64,000 nucleotides of DNA. Source: Mycobacteriales bacterium. Lineage in GTDB: Bacteria > Actinomycetota > Actinomycetes > Mycobacteriales > Mycobacteriaceae. A program made the translations under genes and the position numbers. Every line of letters begins with the position of its first letter. Position 1 is the first letter of the stretch. Below are positions 36,865 to 46,383 of this stretch, piece after piece. The DNA is taken from positions 62,001-126,000 of the forward strand of contig DUTM01000006.1 of assembly GCA_012842085.1 (NCBI GenBank), in the 5' to 3' direction. The notes under the pieces are model-generated. The model had not been told where the DNA came from, did no database searches, and was given only the letters and a program-made list of their open reading frames with translations.

Positions 36865-37392
36865 ATGACTGACAGCATGCCAGAGAATGTGGAGATACGT
36901 CGCTCCCGCCGCCGCCGCAAAACCATTTCCGGACGGATCGAAAAAGGCCGCGTCATTGTGATGGTTCCCGCTGGGTTGAGCCGACGGGCGGAGCAGAAAG
37001 CAGTTGACGGCATGCTCGAAAAACTTCGGAAACAACACCGTCGCAAAAATGCGCGGGCCCACATGAGTGACGCCGAACTAGCCCAATACGTCAAGAAAAT
37101 CGATCGCAAATACTGTGGCGGCAAAGCTCAGCCGCAGCATGTTGAGTGGAGCCAAGATGCTCGCACCCGGTGGGGAAGCTGCACCCTCCAAAGTCGCACC
37201 ATCCGGCTCCATCCGCGGCTCGCCACAATGCCCAGATACGTTATGGACTACGTCATTGTGCACGAGCTCTGCCATCTCACCACACCCGGTGGGCACACAG
37301 ACGAATTTTGGGCAGCAGTCAACGCCTTCCCCAAAGTGGAACGGGCACGCGGATATTTAGAGGCTGCTGCCACCTACGAGCTGAAAAACTAG
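36865..37392 (+). CDS. YgjP-like (M48/DUF45) metal-dependent hydrolase
   Basis: A 175-residue zincin of the YgjP/WLM family. The catalytic HELCH (about 132-136 in YVIVHELCHLTTPGGHTDEFW) with a downstream GGH supplies the zinc ligands. The conserved WGSCTLQSRTIRLHPRL strand pair precedes it. The N-terminus is very basic (RRSRRRRKTISGRI). Substrate unknown; family members are predicted proteases or peptidases. It converges on the DUF2342 gene with a 7-base gap. Confidence 0.88.
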   Translation: MTDSMPENVEIRRSRRRRKTISGRIEKGRVIVMVPAGLSRRAEQKAVDGMLEKLRKQHRRKNARAHMSDAELAQYVKKIDRKYCGGKAQPQHVEWSQDARTRWGSCTLQSRTIRLHPRLATMPRYVMDYVIVHELCHLTTPGGHTDEFWAAVNAFPKVERARGYLEAAATYELKN

Positions 37393-37399
37393 CAGCAAA

Positions 37400-38947
37400 C
37401 TATTCGTTTGAGTCGTCTGATTCGTCGGAATTGTCCGAGTCGTCCTCTGCGGCGTCCCTAAAAATTTCCTGCTCCAGTTTTTCCCAATCCATATCAAACT
37501 CGTCATCGGAATCATCCAAGAGACGATCAATGAAAGCAGCAGGATTATCAAGGTCGTCGGCTTGTGGAAGCAGATCCGGGTGCTCCCAGCTGGTGTCACG
37601 CTTGGTCGCGCCACACGCATCAGTGACCCTCTTCCACAAGGTAATAGCATCACGGACCCGACGGGGGCGAAGCTCCAAGCCGGCCTTCGACTTCAGGCTC
37701 TCTTCCGCGGCGCTGGCCGTGGCACGGCGACGGCGCCACATTTCTAGGAGGGCAGAAGCGCTCGGGATACGATCCTCCACCGCCTCCGTCACCACCACAT
37801 CGACCCATCCTTCGATGAGTGCCAAAATGGTTTCCAAACGTTCGGCAGCAGCCGTGTGCGTGTAGTGAATTTCGGGGCTGAGCTCGATAGTTTGCATATT
37901 CTGCATAGCTTCGGCGAGTTTGTTGGGGTCACTCATCATCTCAGGGTCAAGGCTCATTTCGCTGGCCGCCGACTCCACATTCGAGTAATCCACCACAATG
38001 CCGTTTGCATAATCCTGCACAGCACCCACCAGGCGCGGCGCCAACCAGGGAACATGCTTCCACAGGCGTTGGTAGGCAGCCTCCCGAGCCGCCACAAAAA
38101 TCATCACGTCACGCTGCGAAAGTTCGAGGTCTTCCGAAAGTTTCGCAATAGCATCCGGTAAAAGTGCCGCAGTTCCGGCGGACTTGAGCGGCAAGCCCAT
38201 TTCGGAGGAGCAGGTGACCTCCTGCGAAAGCTCCGCCAAAGCTCCGCCCAATTGCCCGCCAAAACTATAGGCGGAAATGGCGCCCAAAATATTCATGACG
38301 CCACCCAGGCTTTGCTTCACCTGCTCTAGTTCCTCTTCGGGAACCCCCGGTAGTCCCTCCAAACCGGCTTTATTCATGCGTTCCATAACGGGGGCCAGGA
38401 ACTCACCCCACATGGGGAGACTGGTCTCCACCCAGGTCCGGGGAATCCACGACTCCACCGTCGTTATCCCCGAAGGCAGGTCGGTAACTTCGTTCAGCCA
38501 CATGTCTGCCAACCGCACCGAATCCTCGGCAGCACGACGCTGCCCATCACGAATAGTGGGATCCGCACCAAGATGTTGGATGGCAGCATTGCGTGCAGCA
38601 GTGAGGTTGACCGCCCCCTCGCTCGGGTTTTGCAAAGAGCTAGAAATGCCGCTAAAGAAATTCCCCATCTCCTGCATCATCGAGAAAAATCCGCTGGCGC
38701 CACCGGATGCCTCATCATCAGAGTTACCCATAGAAAATGGGCCGCCAATAAAAATCCCCCCGGGGCTGCCCTGTCCGGACGAATTGTCGTCCTCAGAACC
38801 GCCCGCGGAAAATCCGAAGGGCATTCCGGCACCGCCACCACCCAGCAGATTCCGCAGGAAATCTAAAGGATCCTGGGATCCGCCGTTGTCGTCGCCGGAC
38901 TGGTCAGAATCAAAAGGATCATCTGGGTTTTTATTCTCATCGGTCAT
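37400..38947 (-). CDS. DUF2342 (TIGR03624) zincin-like protein, Rv3195-like
   Basis: A 515-residue actinobacterial protein. It has a Gly/Asp/Ser-rich N-terminus (to about 95), a helical core with ISAYSFGGQLGGALAELSQEV and RDVMIFVAAREAAYQRLWKHVPWL, the family segment RLETILALIEGWVDVVV (about 395-411) and a very acidic C-terminal tail. Databases often label the family 'zinc-dependent metalloprotease' or hydrolase. I see no HExxH in this protein, so activity is doubtful. TACCCT six bases before the ATG suggests a leaderless message. It is divergent from the PDZ-S16 protease gene, as in mycobacteria (Rv3195/Rv3194c). Confidence 0.85.
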   Translation of the reverse strand: MTDENKNPDDPFDSDQSGDDNGGSQDPLDFLRNLLGGGGAGMPFGFSAGGSEDDNSSGQGSPGGIFIGGPFSMGNSDDEASGGASGFFSMMQEMGNFFSGISSSLQNPSEGAVNLTAARNAAIQHLGADPTIRDGQRRAAEDSVRLADMWLNEVTDLPSGITTVESWIPRTWVETSLPMWGEFLAPVMERMNKAGLEGLPGVPEEELEQVKQSLGGVMNILGAISAYSFGGQLGGALAELSQEVTCSSEMGLPLKSAGTAALLPDAIAKLSEDLELSQRDVMIFVAAREAAYQRLWKHVPWLAPRLVGAVQDYANGIVVDYSNVESAASEMSLDPEMMSDPNKLAEAMQNMQTIELSPEIHYTHTAAAERLETILALIEGWVDVVVTEAVEDRIPSASALLEMWRRRRATASAAEESLKSKAGLELRPRRVRDAITLWKRVTDACGATKRDTSWEHPDLLPQADDLDNPAAFIDRLLDDSDDEFDMDWEKLEQEIFRDAAEDDSDNSDESDDSNE

Positions 38948-38953
38948 ACTGCA

Positions 38954-38959
38954 AGGGTA
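38954..38959 (-). promoter_or_regulatory. -10 hexamer of leaderless DUF2342 gene
   Basis: TACCCT on the minus strand, six bases before the ATG at 38947. Confidence 0.5.
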
Positions 38960-38999
38960 CCGTTATTGGCACGTGACGGCACGGATTATTCCAAACAGG

Positions 39000-39005
39000 T
39001 AGGCT
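39000..39005 (+). promoter_or_regulatory. -10 hexamer of leaderless PDZ-S16 gene
   Basis: TAGGCT seven bases before the GTG at 39013; no RBS. Confidence 0.5.
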
Positions 39006-39012
39006 GTCTTTC

Positions 39013-40074
39013 GTGAAGAAGACACGCCGTTCCCTAGCTATTACGCTTGCCATCATTCTTGTGCTCGCTCTGGGCGCATTTGTGCAGCTGCCTTTAGCGG
39101 CTGTGGGGCCCGGGCCAACCTTCAACACTTTGGGACAAACCAAGGTGAAAAATAAGGACAACAAGATTGTCCGCGTACCGGTCATAGAAATCTCCGGTAC
39201 CGAACCAGACCAAGTTGATGGCAATCTCGACATGGTCACCGTCAACGTGCTCACCGGCTTCGGATTCTTTACCGCACTCCAGCTCGGTATCAAGAGTGAT
39301 TGGAGTGTCGTTCCCCGTTCTGCTCTATTCCCCAAGGGGATCAGCAACGAACAAATGAGCAAGATTCAGGCAGCAGAAATGTCGCGCTCCGAAAACGCCG
39401 CCATCACTGCCGCCATGAACTACCTGGACTATCCGATCGCTACCTATGTGGGAGCTATCTTCAAAGACAGTCCCGCTGCCGGAAAACTCAAATCGGGTGA
39501 TCAGATTGCGGCAGTAAACGGCAAGATTATTAGCCTTTCTTCTGATGTGCATGCGGCTTTGCGGGGAACCAAAGCAGGCGACAAGGTCGCAGTTTCGGTT
39601 ATTCGCGACGGCCAACCCATCACCCACACCATTGCTCTTAAAAGTGGTGCCCCCGACGTCACCGACCGGGGACTGCTGGGTGTGGGGATCTACTCTGAAC
39701 CCATCGGACCGATTAAAGTACGCATAAATCTAGCGGATGTGGGTGGCCCATCCGCTGGCCTCATGTTCACCCTCGCCATCATCGATAAGCTTTCGCCCGG
39801 ATCCCTCACTGCAGGGAAACATATTGCTGGCACCGGCACCATGGACTACGACGGCACCGTCGGTCCCATTGGCGGAATAACCCACAAACTGGTGGGAGCG
39901 CAGCGGGCTGGCGCCAAATATTTCTTCGTGCCCTCCAAAAACTGTGCAGAGGCAGTGGCCGCCCCACACGAGGGAATTACTTTAGTGCGGGTGACGACAC
40001 TGCAGAGTGCCCTGGATTCCCTCGCGAAGATTCGCGCCGGAGAAAAAGCCCCCACCTGCCCAGTTAATAATTAG
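39013..40074 (+). CDS. Membrane-anchored PDZ-Lon (S16) protease, Rv3194c-like
   Basis: A 353-residue extracytoplasmic protease of the YlbL/SdrC type. One N-terminal membrane helix (about 8-30) is followed by a domain beginning VGPGPTFNTLG, a PDZ domain (about 140-215: YVGAIFKDSPAAGKLKSGD), and a Lon-type protease domain with Ser247 in GGPSAGLMFTLAI and Lys292 in GGITHKLVGAQRAG as the Ser-Lys dyad. It probably degrades membrane or envelope proteins. It is followed by UPF0182, the usual neighbour. The start is a GTG preceded by a -10-like box rather than an RBS. Confidence 0.92.
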   Translation: MKKTRRSLAITLAIILVLALGAFVQLPLAAVGPGPTFNTLGQTKVKNKDNKIVRVPVIEISGTEPDQVDGNLDMVTVNVLTGFGFFTALQLGIKSDWSVVPRSALFPKGISNEQMSKIQAAEMSRSENAAITAAMNYLDYPIATYVGAIFKDSPAAGKLKSGDQIAAVNGKIISLSSDVHAALRGTKAGDKVAVSVIRDGQPITHTIALKSGAPDVTDRGLLGVGIYSEPIGPIKVRINLADVGGPSAGLMFTLAIIDKLSPGSLTAGKHIAGTGTMDYDGTVGPIGGITHKLVGAQRAGAKYFFVPSKNCAEAVAAPHEGITLVRVTTLQSALDSLAKIRAGEKAPTCPVNN

Positions 40075-40138
40075 CTGCTAGTTTTGGGGTTTTCCCGTAA
40101 GCTGTAGACACTAACCTGGCACGGAGGAACCACCAACT

Positions 40139-43100
40139 ATGGCATTTAGCATTCCTGGATTCGGTTCGTTTGAACCTAACAATCCGCAGCAGCCGCAGCG
40201 GCCGCGTCCGGCAATGACACCCAAACAGAAGAAAAATGTTCGTATAGCTGGCATTGTGGTAGCGGTTATTGTCGGGCTTTTCCTTGTCATCCCGCCGCTC
40301 ATCAAGCTGTATACCACTTTCCTGTGGTACCGCTCTGTCGAGCAAACAGCGGTATTCGGAACAATGGTTGGTATCCGGATCGGAATGTTCCTCATCTTTG
40401 GGCTGATATCTGCCCTGGTGGTGTATGCCGCCCTCGAATTAGCGTTCCGGATTCGCCCCAAAAACGATACCGAACCCAAGAACCCGGCACTGGAACCCTA
40501 CCGTAGGCTTTTCTCCTCCAGACGCGTCCTAACCTTCTCCCTGGCGGCTCTGGTCGCCGGCATTATGTTCGGACTCTCCGCACAGGCTGACTGGCGGATG
40601 GCCAGCCTCTTCTTCAACCATGAAAGCTTCGGCCAGACTGATCCCCAATACGGCAAAGATCTCGCTTTCTATGCTTTTCAGCTGCCCTTCCTCAGCCTCA
40701 TTGTGAGCTGGTTGACGGTGCTGGTGGGAATAGCTCTCGCCATCAACCTGCTGCTGCACTACATTCTGGGTTCGCTAGTGCTGCGCCCCCGCAACAAGTC
40801 GCGCAAAGCCGTTGTGCGGATGGCCAGCTCCGCACGCAAACAGGTCGCTATCTTTGGTACCATCCTGATTCTTTTCGTGGGATGGGGTTACTGGCTTGAC
40901 CGCTACGAACTGCTGAGCGACACCATCGTGTTTAAGGACCAGACGATCACTGGTGCCGGCTACACTTCCGTGAACATTCTGCTGCCTGCGAAACTGCTCC
41001 TGACGGTGATTGCAGTACTGTGTGCGGCAGCCTTCTTCGCCAGCTTCTTCCTCCGGGATCTGCGCATCCCCGCCCTGGCAGTCGTCCTGATGCTGGTGTC
41101 GGGCGTGCTGGTCGGAAACGCCTGGCCTTTCGTTGTCGAACAGTTCTCGGTGAAACCGAACAAGGCCGATAAAGAAAAAGTCTTCATTGATAGAAACATC
41201 AAGGCCACCCGCTTCGCCTACAACTTGGGCGACGACAACCTTACTGTGAAACGTAATTTCGGTAAGGAAAATGCGCCTGTTCCTGACTCCGGCGATAAGG
41301 GTGTGGCTGCCACGCTCGGGAATATTCGCCTACTGGATCCGAACGTGTTGTCTCCTGCGTTCACCCAATCCAAGCAGCTGCGCAGTTTCTACGGCTTCCC
41401 CCAAACTCTTTCCATCGACCGCTACACGGTTGATGGGCGCCTGCGGGACTATGTGGTTGCCGTCCGCGAAATTAATCCCAATGCCCTCACCGGCAACCAG
41501 CGAGACTGGATTAACCGCCACACGGTCTACACCCACGGAAACGGTTTTGTGGCTGCCCCTGCCAACACGGTGGACGCGATTGTCACCGATGCTGGTGACC
41601 GTGGCGGTAACCCCAAATATGAGGTCTACGACATCCAGTCCATCAACGCCAAAAAAGAAGACAAGGCGCAAGCTGACTCTAAGAGTGAGGCAGAACGTGA
41701 TGCTGCTGCCATTTCGGAAGGCGCTAACCTGCGGGTTACCCAGCCGCGTATCTACTACGGTCCGCTGATTGCACAACAGGATCCCGACTACGCCATTGTT
41801 AAAACCACTGGTGGGGCTCAGGAGTACGATACGGATGGCTCCAACTACACCTACACCGGTAAAGGTGGTGTGCCGATTGGAAGCGTCTTCAACCGGCTCG
41901 CCTACACGGTGGACTACACCGAGCTCAACTTCCTTCTTTCCCGCCTCATTGGGGAGGATTCGAAGCTGCTGCTGAACCGTGACCCCCGCGACCGTGTCGA
42001 AAAGGTGGCCCCGTGGCTGACCGTCGATACCGCGGTATACCCGGCCATTATTGATGGTCGCATCAAGTGGATTGTGGACGGATACACCACCCTGGACAAC
42101 CTGCCCTATGCGCAGAAACTCAACTTGGCGGAAGTCACTTCCGACGCCCAAAGTGGCAAACGGGAGCGTCGTTCCCCCAATATGCAAATCTCGTATATGC
42201 GCAACTCGGTGAAGGCCGTGGTGGATGCCTACGACGGCACCGTCAACCTCTACGAATTCGACGACAAGGACCCGGTACTGAAGGCGTGGACAAAAGTGTT
42301 CCCGGGTGTTGTGCAGCCACGTGCCGCCATGTCGGACGAATTGGTGGACCACATTCGCTACCCCGAGGATTTGTTTAAAGCCCAGCGCGAAATCCTTTCC
42401 CGCTACCACGTCACCGCACCACTGGACTTCTACACCGGTGGTAGCTACTGGCAGGTTCCCAACGAGCCGACCATCGGCGAAGGTGGGGAAGAGGCTGCTG
42501 CCGCACGTGACGGTCTCTACGACCAGCCCCCGTACTACGTGGTTGCTGCTGATCCGCGCACCGGTAAACCCAGCTTCCAGCTGACCACGCCGATGCTGTG
42601 GAATAAACGCGAATTCTTGTCCGCACAGATCTCCGTATCCTCCGATCCGGACACCTATGGGCATATTACGATTCGCCAATGGCCGACCAACACCACCACC
42701 CAAGGCCCCAAGAACGCTTTGGACCGGATGACCTCTGCCGGTGGCTACCAAACAGAGAAACTGCAGCTTGAGGGCGCTAACGAGATTATCTACGGTAACC
42801 TCCTTACCCTTCCCATCGGCGACGGTGGTGTGCTGTATGTGGAGCCACTTTATGCGCAGCGGAAAGGCCAAGAATCGGCCTATCCGAAGCTCATCCGTGT
42901 GATGGTGATGTATAACGATCGCCTCGGTTATGGTCGATCCCTCTCTGCCGCACTGGAACAAGTCGGACTGGATGGCTCAATGGTTGACAAACCGGAGGGT
43001 CTCGAAACCGATCCAGAGGCACCTGCACTGGCCGCCCCCTCGAATGGAAATTTGAGCCGCGATGAGGCTGCTGCCAAACTGAGCGCAGCAATCGCCGCTG

Positions 43101-43198
43101 TGCGTCAAGCGCAAGCATCCGGTGACCTGGGTAACTTTGGCAAGGCACTCGAAGAGCTCGATAAAGCCGCCCAGGAATATCAGAATGCTGCCGAATAG
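40139..43198 (+). CDS. UPF0182 family large membrane protein (Rv3193c-like)
   Basis: A 1019-residue integral membrane protein. Seven membrane helices lie in the first third (about 30-345), with RPAMTPKQKKNVRIAGIVV at the first. A large extracellular region (about 345-940) carries the family signatures SVKPNKADKEKVFIDRNIKATRFAY, YVVAVREI and YTLDYTELNFLL-like segments, and an Ala-rich coiled-coil-like end (AAAKLSAAIAAVRQA, ALEELDKAAQEYQNAA). Function unknown; possibly membrane quality control with the upstream PDZ protease, since the pair is conserved. GGAGGAACC precedes the ATG. A strong terminator follows at 43222-43278. Confidence 0.93.
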   Translation: MAFSIPGFGSFEPNNPQQPQRPRPAMTPKQKKNVRIAGIVVAVIVGLFLVIPPLIKLYTTFLWYRSVEQTAVFGTMVGIRIGMFLIFGLISALVVYAALELAFRIRPKNDTEPKNPALEPYRRLFSSRRVLTFSLAALVAGIMFGLSAQADWRMASLFFNHESFGQTDPQYGKDLAFYAFQLPFLSLIVSWLTVLVGIALAINLLLHYILGSLVLRPRNKSRKAVVRMASSARKQVAIFGTILILFVGWGYWLDRYELLSDTIVFKDQTITGAGYTSVNILLPAKLLLTVIAVLCAAAFFASFFLRDLRIPALAVVLMLVSGVLVGNAWPFVVEQFSVKPNKADKEKVFIDRNIKATRFAYNLGDDNLTVKRNFGKENAPVPDSGDKGVAATLGNIRLLDPNVLSPAFTQSKQLRSFYGFPQTLSIDRYTVDGRLRDYVVAVREINPNALTGNQRDWINRHTVYTHGNGFVAAPANTVDAIVTDAGDRGGNPKYEVYDIQSINAKKEDKAQADSKSEAERDAAAISEGANLRVTQPRIYYGPLIAQQDPDYAIVKTTGGAQEYDTDGSNYTYTGKGGVPIGSVFNRLAYTVDYTELNFLLSRLIGEDSKLLLNRDPRDRVEKVAPWLTVDTAVYPAIIDGRIKWIVDGYTTLDNLPYAQKLNLAEVTSDAQSGKRERRSPNMQISYMRNSVKAVVDAYDGTVNLYEFDDKDPVLKAWTKVFPGVVQPRAAMSDELVDHIRYPEDLFKAQREILSRYHVTAPLDFYTGGSYWQVPNEPTIGEGGEEAAAARDGLYDQPPYYVVAADPRTGKPSFQLTTPMLWNKREFLSAQISVSSDPDTYGHITIRQWPTNTTTQGPKNALDRMTSAGGYQTEKLQLEGANEIIYGNLLTLPIGDGGVLYVEPLYAQRKGQESAYPKLIRVMVMYNDRLGYGRSLSAALEQVGLDGSMVDKPEGLETDPEAPALAAPSNGNLSRDEAAAKLSAAIAAVRQAQASGDLGNFGKALEELDKAAQEYQNAAE

Positions 43199-43221
43199 TA
43201 TGTCTGACTAGATAATTTGTA

Positions 43222-43278
43222 AAAAACCGCCCTTCTGGAATGTCTTTTTTGGAGACTACAACAGAGGGGCGGTTTTTC
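43222..43278 (+). terminator. Terminator after UPF0182 gene
   Basis: A 16-bp stem (43222-43237 with 43262-43277, AAAAACCGCCC core) containing one wobble pair, a loop of about 24 bases, then TTTTT. Confidence 0.88.
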
Positions 43279-43381
43279 TTGTTGCCGAAATAGTTGCCTT
43301 AATTAGTGACTAAATAGTTGCGAAGAGGAGTATGGTTCATTAACAAGTAATCGCTCGCTCATTGAAGATGAGGATAATTTC

Positions 43382-44434
43382 ATGATTAAAAAGCATGCTC
43401 CCCTGCGCATTTTAGCGTTGGCAGCAGCCACTATGGTGGCTCTCCCCGCTGTAGCGCACGCGGCCTCAGAAGTCCCGTCCACTCCTTCCGACAATGTGGT
43501 TATTCAAGCTCCGCAGGATCATACGAAGGGTGAAGGCAAGGAAGTAAATAACTACCTGGAGGCAATGTTAAATTTTGACGATGCCGAAAAGGCACCTCCG
43601 GGAGCTAACGACTGGAACTGCAAACCCACCAAGGAGCGTCCACGTCCGGTGCTGCTCGTGCATGGTTATGCATCGGTTCCTTACACCCCCTGGACCAAGA
43701 TTTCCACAGCTCTGAAATCCAACGGATTCTGCGTTTTTGCCCCCACCTACGGCAAAGAGAAGAACAAGTCTCTCGCTGGCATGATCCCCGGATTCAACGG
43801 TATGGATGATGCGTGGACCGGAGCTATGGAACTCCGTGACTACGTCGATGCAGTACTTGCCAAGACTGGCGCCAAGCAGGTTGATCTTGTTTCCTGGTCG
43901 CAAGGTGGACTGGTAGTCCAAACCTACTTGCACTTCTATGGTGGAGCTGATCCTCAGAACCCGGCTATGAACAAGGTCCGTAACTTTGTCAGCCTGGCTG
44001 GTGCACACCATGGCACCGACCTCAGTAAACTCGGCAACGTTATTGTGGCCATGCACAAACTGGGTCTCAATGAAATGATTGATCCGGTTGTCGCCAAGCT
44101 TGGTGGTCTAGCTGCCATCGGACTTCTTCCGGATTCCGAAATTGTGCGTATGAATACCGAAGCGGGAGACACTGTCCCCGGTGTCAACTACACCGTCATC
44201 TCTAGCGAGAAGGACATGGTGGTAACCCCGATCGAATCAACTTGGCTGCAGCAAGGCCCGGGCGCAACCGTCAATAACGTGCGTCTGCAGGATGGCTGCT
44301 CTAAGAACAAGTCGGACCACCACGCCATTGTTTACGATCCTCGTGCCATTGACTACATGCTTATTGACCTGGGAGTAAACATTGCCAACCCACGTTGTGA
44401 GGCCACCCTTCCGTTCCTCGCAACCGGATTCTAA
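43382..44434 (+). CDS. Secreted triacylglycerol lipase (class 2-like)
   Basis: An exported lipase of 350 residues. The signal peptide is cleaved near AHA-AS (27-28). Catalytic features: the oxyanion HG (94-95, VLLVHGYAS), nucleophile Ser173 in SWSQGG, acid Asp278 (SSEKDMVV) and His313/314 in SDHHAIVYDP. All of these fit actinobacterial extracellular lipases. A Cys pair (C80/C117) and a second near C306/C394-type positions may form disulfides. GAGGA lies upstream of the ATG. It is monocistronic, with the initiator tRNA downstream. It probably releases fatty acids from host-surface triglycerides. It is a paralogue of the protein at 7940. Confidence 0.9.
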   Translation: MIKKHAPLRILALAAATMVALPAVAHAASEVPSTPSDNVVIQAPQDHTKGEGKEVNNYLEAMLNFDDAEKAPPGANDWNCKPTKERPRPVLLVHGYASVPYTPWTKISTALKSNGFCVFAPTYGKEKNKSLAGMIPGFNGMDDAWTGAMELRDYVDAVLAKTGAKQVDLVSWSQGGLVVQTYLHFYGGADPQNPAMNKVRNFVSLAGAHHGTDLSKLGNVIVAMHKLGLNEMIDPVVAKLGGLAAIGLLPDSEIVRMNTEAGDTVPGVNYTVISSEKDMVVTPIESTWLQQGPGATVNNVRLQDGCSKNKSDHHAIVYDPRAIDYMLIDLGVNIANPRCEATLPFLATGF

Positions 44435-44502
44435 AACCGCCCCAACCGAGCTAATTGATTTGCTTCTTCCCTCCGCGGACACTAACGTTGATAACGCAAC
44501 AC

Positions 44503-44576
44503 CGCGGGGTGGAGCAGTTCGGTAGCTCGCTGGGCTCATAACCCAGAGGTCGTAGGTTCGAATCCTGCCCCCGCTA
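44503..44576 (+). tRNA. Initiator tRNA-fMet (anticodon CAT)
   Basis: A full cloverleaf: acceptor strand CGCGGGG (44503-44509) with CCCCGC (44569-44574), a D arm, anticodon stem CTGGG/CCCAG with loop CTCATAA giving anticodon CAT, a variable loop, T arm GTAGG/CCTGC with TTCGAAT, and discriminator A at 44576. Position 1 (C) does not pair with position 72 (T), and three G-C pairs close the anticodon stem; both are marks of the initiator. CCA is not encoded. Confidence 0.96.
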
Positions 44577-44581
44577 CTAAG

Positions 44582-44635
44582 AAGACGGCTCGTCTCTGAT
44601 AAATAAAATTCAGAGCCGAGCCGTCTTATATTTTT
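44582..44635 (+). terminator. Terminator after the initiator tRNA
   Basis: AAGACGGCTCG (44582-44592) pairs with CGAGCCGTCTT (44617-44627), with an inner CTCTGA/TCAGAG extension, followed by an AT-rich tract ending TTTTT. Confidence 0.88.
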
Positions 44636-44674
44636 GGTTAAAAAGTGTAAATGTAGTTAAACCGCTTGGACTTT

Positions 44675-46315
44675 ATGGACTCTTTTAGCGCTGGCATCGA
44701 GAAATACATTCAACCCCTAGCGGATTGGTTTACCGCGATAGTTTTCTTTGCTATCCCGGTAGGCGACAATGAAATCCCCCTCATTTTGGTTTGGCTTTTC
44801 GTCGGATCCATCTTTTTTACTGTTTATCTGGGATGGCAGCAGCTCCGCCCCGGAGCTCACCGCATCTCCTACACCGCAATTAGAGGTCGCTTTGCGCGTG
44901 CCACCGATCCCGGTGAAGTAACTTCCTTCCAAGCACTCGCCACCGAACTATCTGGGACTGTTGGACTCGGCAATATTGCAGGTGTCGCTATCGCCATCTC
45001 TATTGGTGGACCGGGTGCCGCTTTCTGGATTGTGATAGCGGGGCTTTTCGGCATGGCTGTCAAAATGGCGGAAGCTACTATGGGATCCAAATTCAGGGTG
45101 CTGCGCGAAGACGGAAAAACTGACGGCGGCCCCATGTATTACCTGCGGGATGGCCTGGCTCAGCTTGGCAAAGGTGGTCTCGGAAAAGTTCTCGCAGTGT
45201 GCTTCGCCATCGCCACTATCTTCGGTATGACTGGCTCCGGTGCGCTCTTCCAAGCAAACCAAGCAGTGTCGCAGGTGATGGTGGCTGCAGATGGCCGTCT
45301 CGACAATTTTGCGTGGGTTATCGGAATTGTTTTCGCGCTGCTGGTAGCGGTTGTCATTATTGGTGGCATCACCAAGATCGGTAACTACACCGCGCGCATT
45401 GTTCCCGTCATGGCCATCCTCTACATCTCCGTCAGCCTGCTCATCATTTTCGTTCACCTCAACCAGCTTCCCCAGGCGATCGCCATTATTGTGGAAGGGG
45501 CATTCACCGGACGCGGTGCAGCTGGTGGTGCCGTGGGATCCATCATTGTGGGTATTAGGCGCGCCGCATTCTCCAATGCCGCCGGAACCGGTACCGCTGG
45601 TTTTGCGCACTCCACCGTGAAAACTCGCCGCCCCGCCTCCCAGGGCCTTGTCGCCATGTGGGAGCCTTTTGTGGACTCTGTTGTGGTGTGTTTCTTAACT
45701 GCCGTCACTGTCGTTATTACGGGAGTCTGGGAAAACCCCGCGGAAGGCGTGGAAGGCGTTGAAATCACTTCCCAAGCCTGGCAAAGTCTCGGCTCCGGTA
45801 TGTCCTACCTGCTCACTGTGGCAGTGGTGCTCTTCGCCTTCTCCACGATGCTGTCACAGTCGTACTACGCCAAGAAAGCGGTGGGCTACCTGTTTAACGG
45901 GTCCCGGGTTGCGGAAGCCATCTACAACGTTATTTTTGTGCTTCTCATCGTGGTGGGTGCGGTGGCACCACTGGACGCCATTATCGCCTTCGGCGACGGC
46001 ATGCTCTTCTTAATGGCAGTGCCGAACCTGATCGGACTGTACTTCCTGGCCCCACTTATTAAGAAAGAAATTTTTGGCTACCGGAAGCGTGTGGAAGAGG
46101 GCGACATCGCCCCGGTACACGAAGACCACCAGCTGGGAAGGCTTTACAAACCTAATGGTGGCGCGGACCCGGCAGTACTTGTCGGCAACATTCCAGAAGG
46201 CGGCGGATCCATGGGGAATGTTCCTACTGGATCCGAACCGGGTGAATTTAACGATGAATTCTATTCGGATGAGATGCCTGATGAAGGTTCTGGTGGGGAA
46301 CCTGTGCGAGAATAG
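44675..46315 (+). CDS. Alanine/glycine:cation (sodium) symporter, AGCS family
   Basis: Sodium-coupled amino-acid importer of about 547 residues in the AlsT/AgcS family. The family block [26 protein letters not shown] (about 85-110) and [23 protein letters not shown] are clear. About ten membrane helices run to about residue 450, with [16 protein letters not shown] as another signature. A hydrophilic, Gly/Glu-rich cytoplasmic tail of about 80 residues ([16 protein letters not shown]) is longer than in E. coli or Bacillus homologues. The start is ATG 44675 ([12 protein letters not shown]); a TTG three codons upstream is possible and neither has a strong RBS. Confidence 0.92.
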   Translation: MDSFSAGIEKYIQPLADWFTAIVFFAIPVGDNEIPLILVWLFVGSIFFTVYLGWQQLRPGAHRISYTAIRGRFARATDPGEVTSFQALATELSGTVGLGNIAGVAIAISIGGPGAAFWIVIAGLFGMAVKMAEATMGSKFRVLREDGKTDGGPMYYLRDGLAQLGKGGLGKVLAVCFAIATIFGMTGSGALFQANQAVSQVMVAADGRLDNFAWVIGIVFALLVAVVIIGGITKIGNYTARIVPVMAILYISVSLLIIFVHLNQLPQAIAIIVEGAFTGRGAAGGAVGSIIVGIRRAAFSNAAGTGTAGFAHSTVKTRRPASQGLVAMWEPFVDSVVVCFLTAVTVVITGVWENPAEGVEGVEITSQAWQSLGSGMSYLLTVAVVLFAFSTMLSQSYYAKKAVGYLFNGSRVAEAIYNVIFVLLIVVGAVAPLDAIIAFGDGMLFLMAVPNLIGLYFLAPLIKKEIFGYRKRVEEGDIAPVHEDHQLGRLYKPNGGADPAVLVGNIPEGGGSMGNVPTGSEPGEFNDEFYSDEMPDEGSGGEPVRE

Positions 46316-46383
46316 ACACAGCGCCCATTCGATTACCGGATGGCGCGAAGCTATTAGTAAAAATTCCAGAAGGATACGAGGTT

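Noticed and set aside
41330-42961. 543-codon open frame on the minus strand inside the UPF0182 gene
   Set aside because: Antisense to a conserved membrane protein; no RBS or motif.
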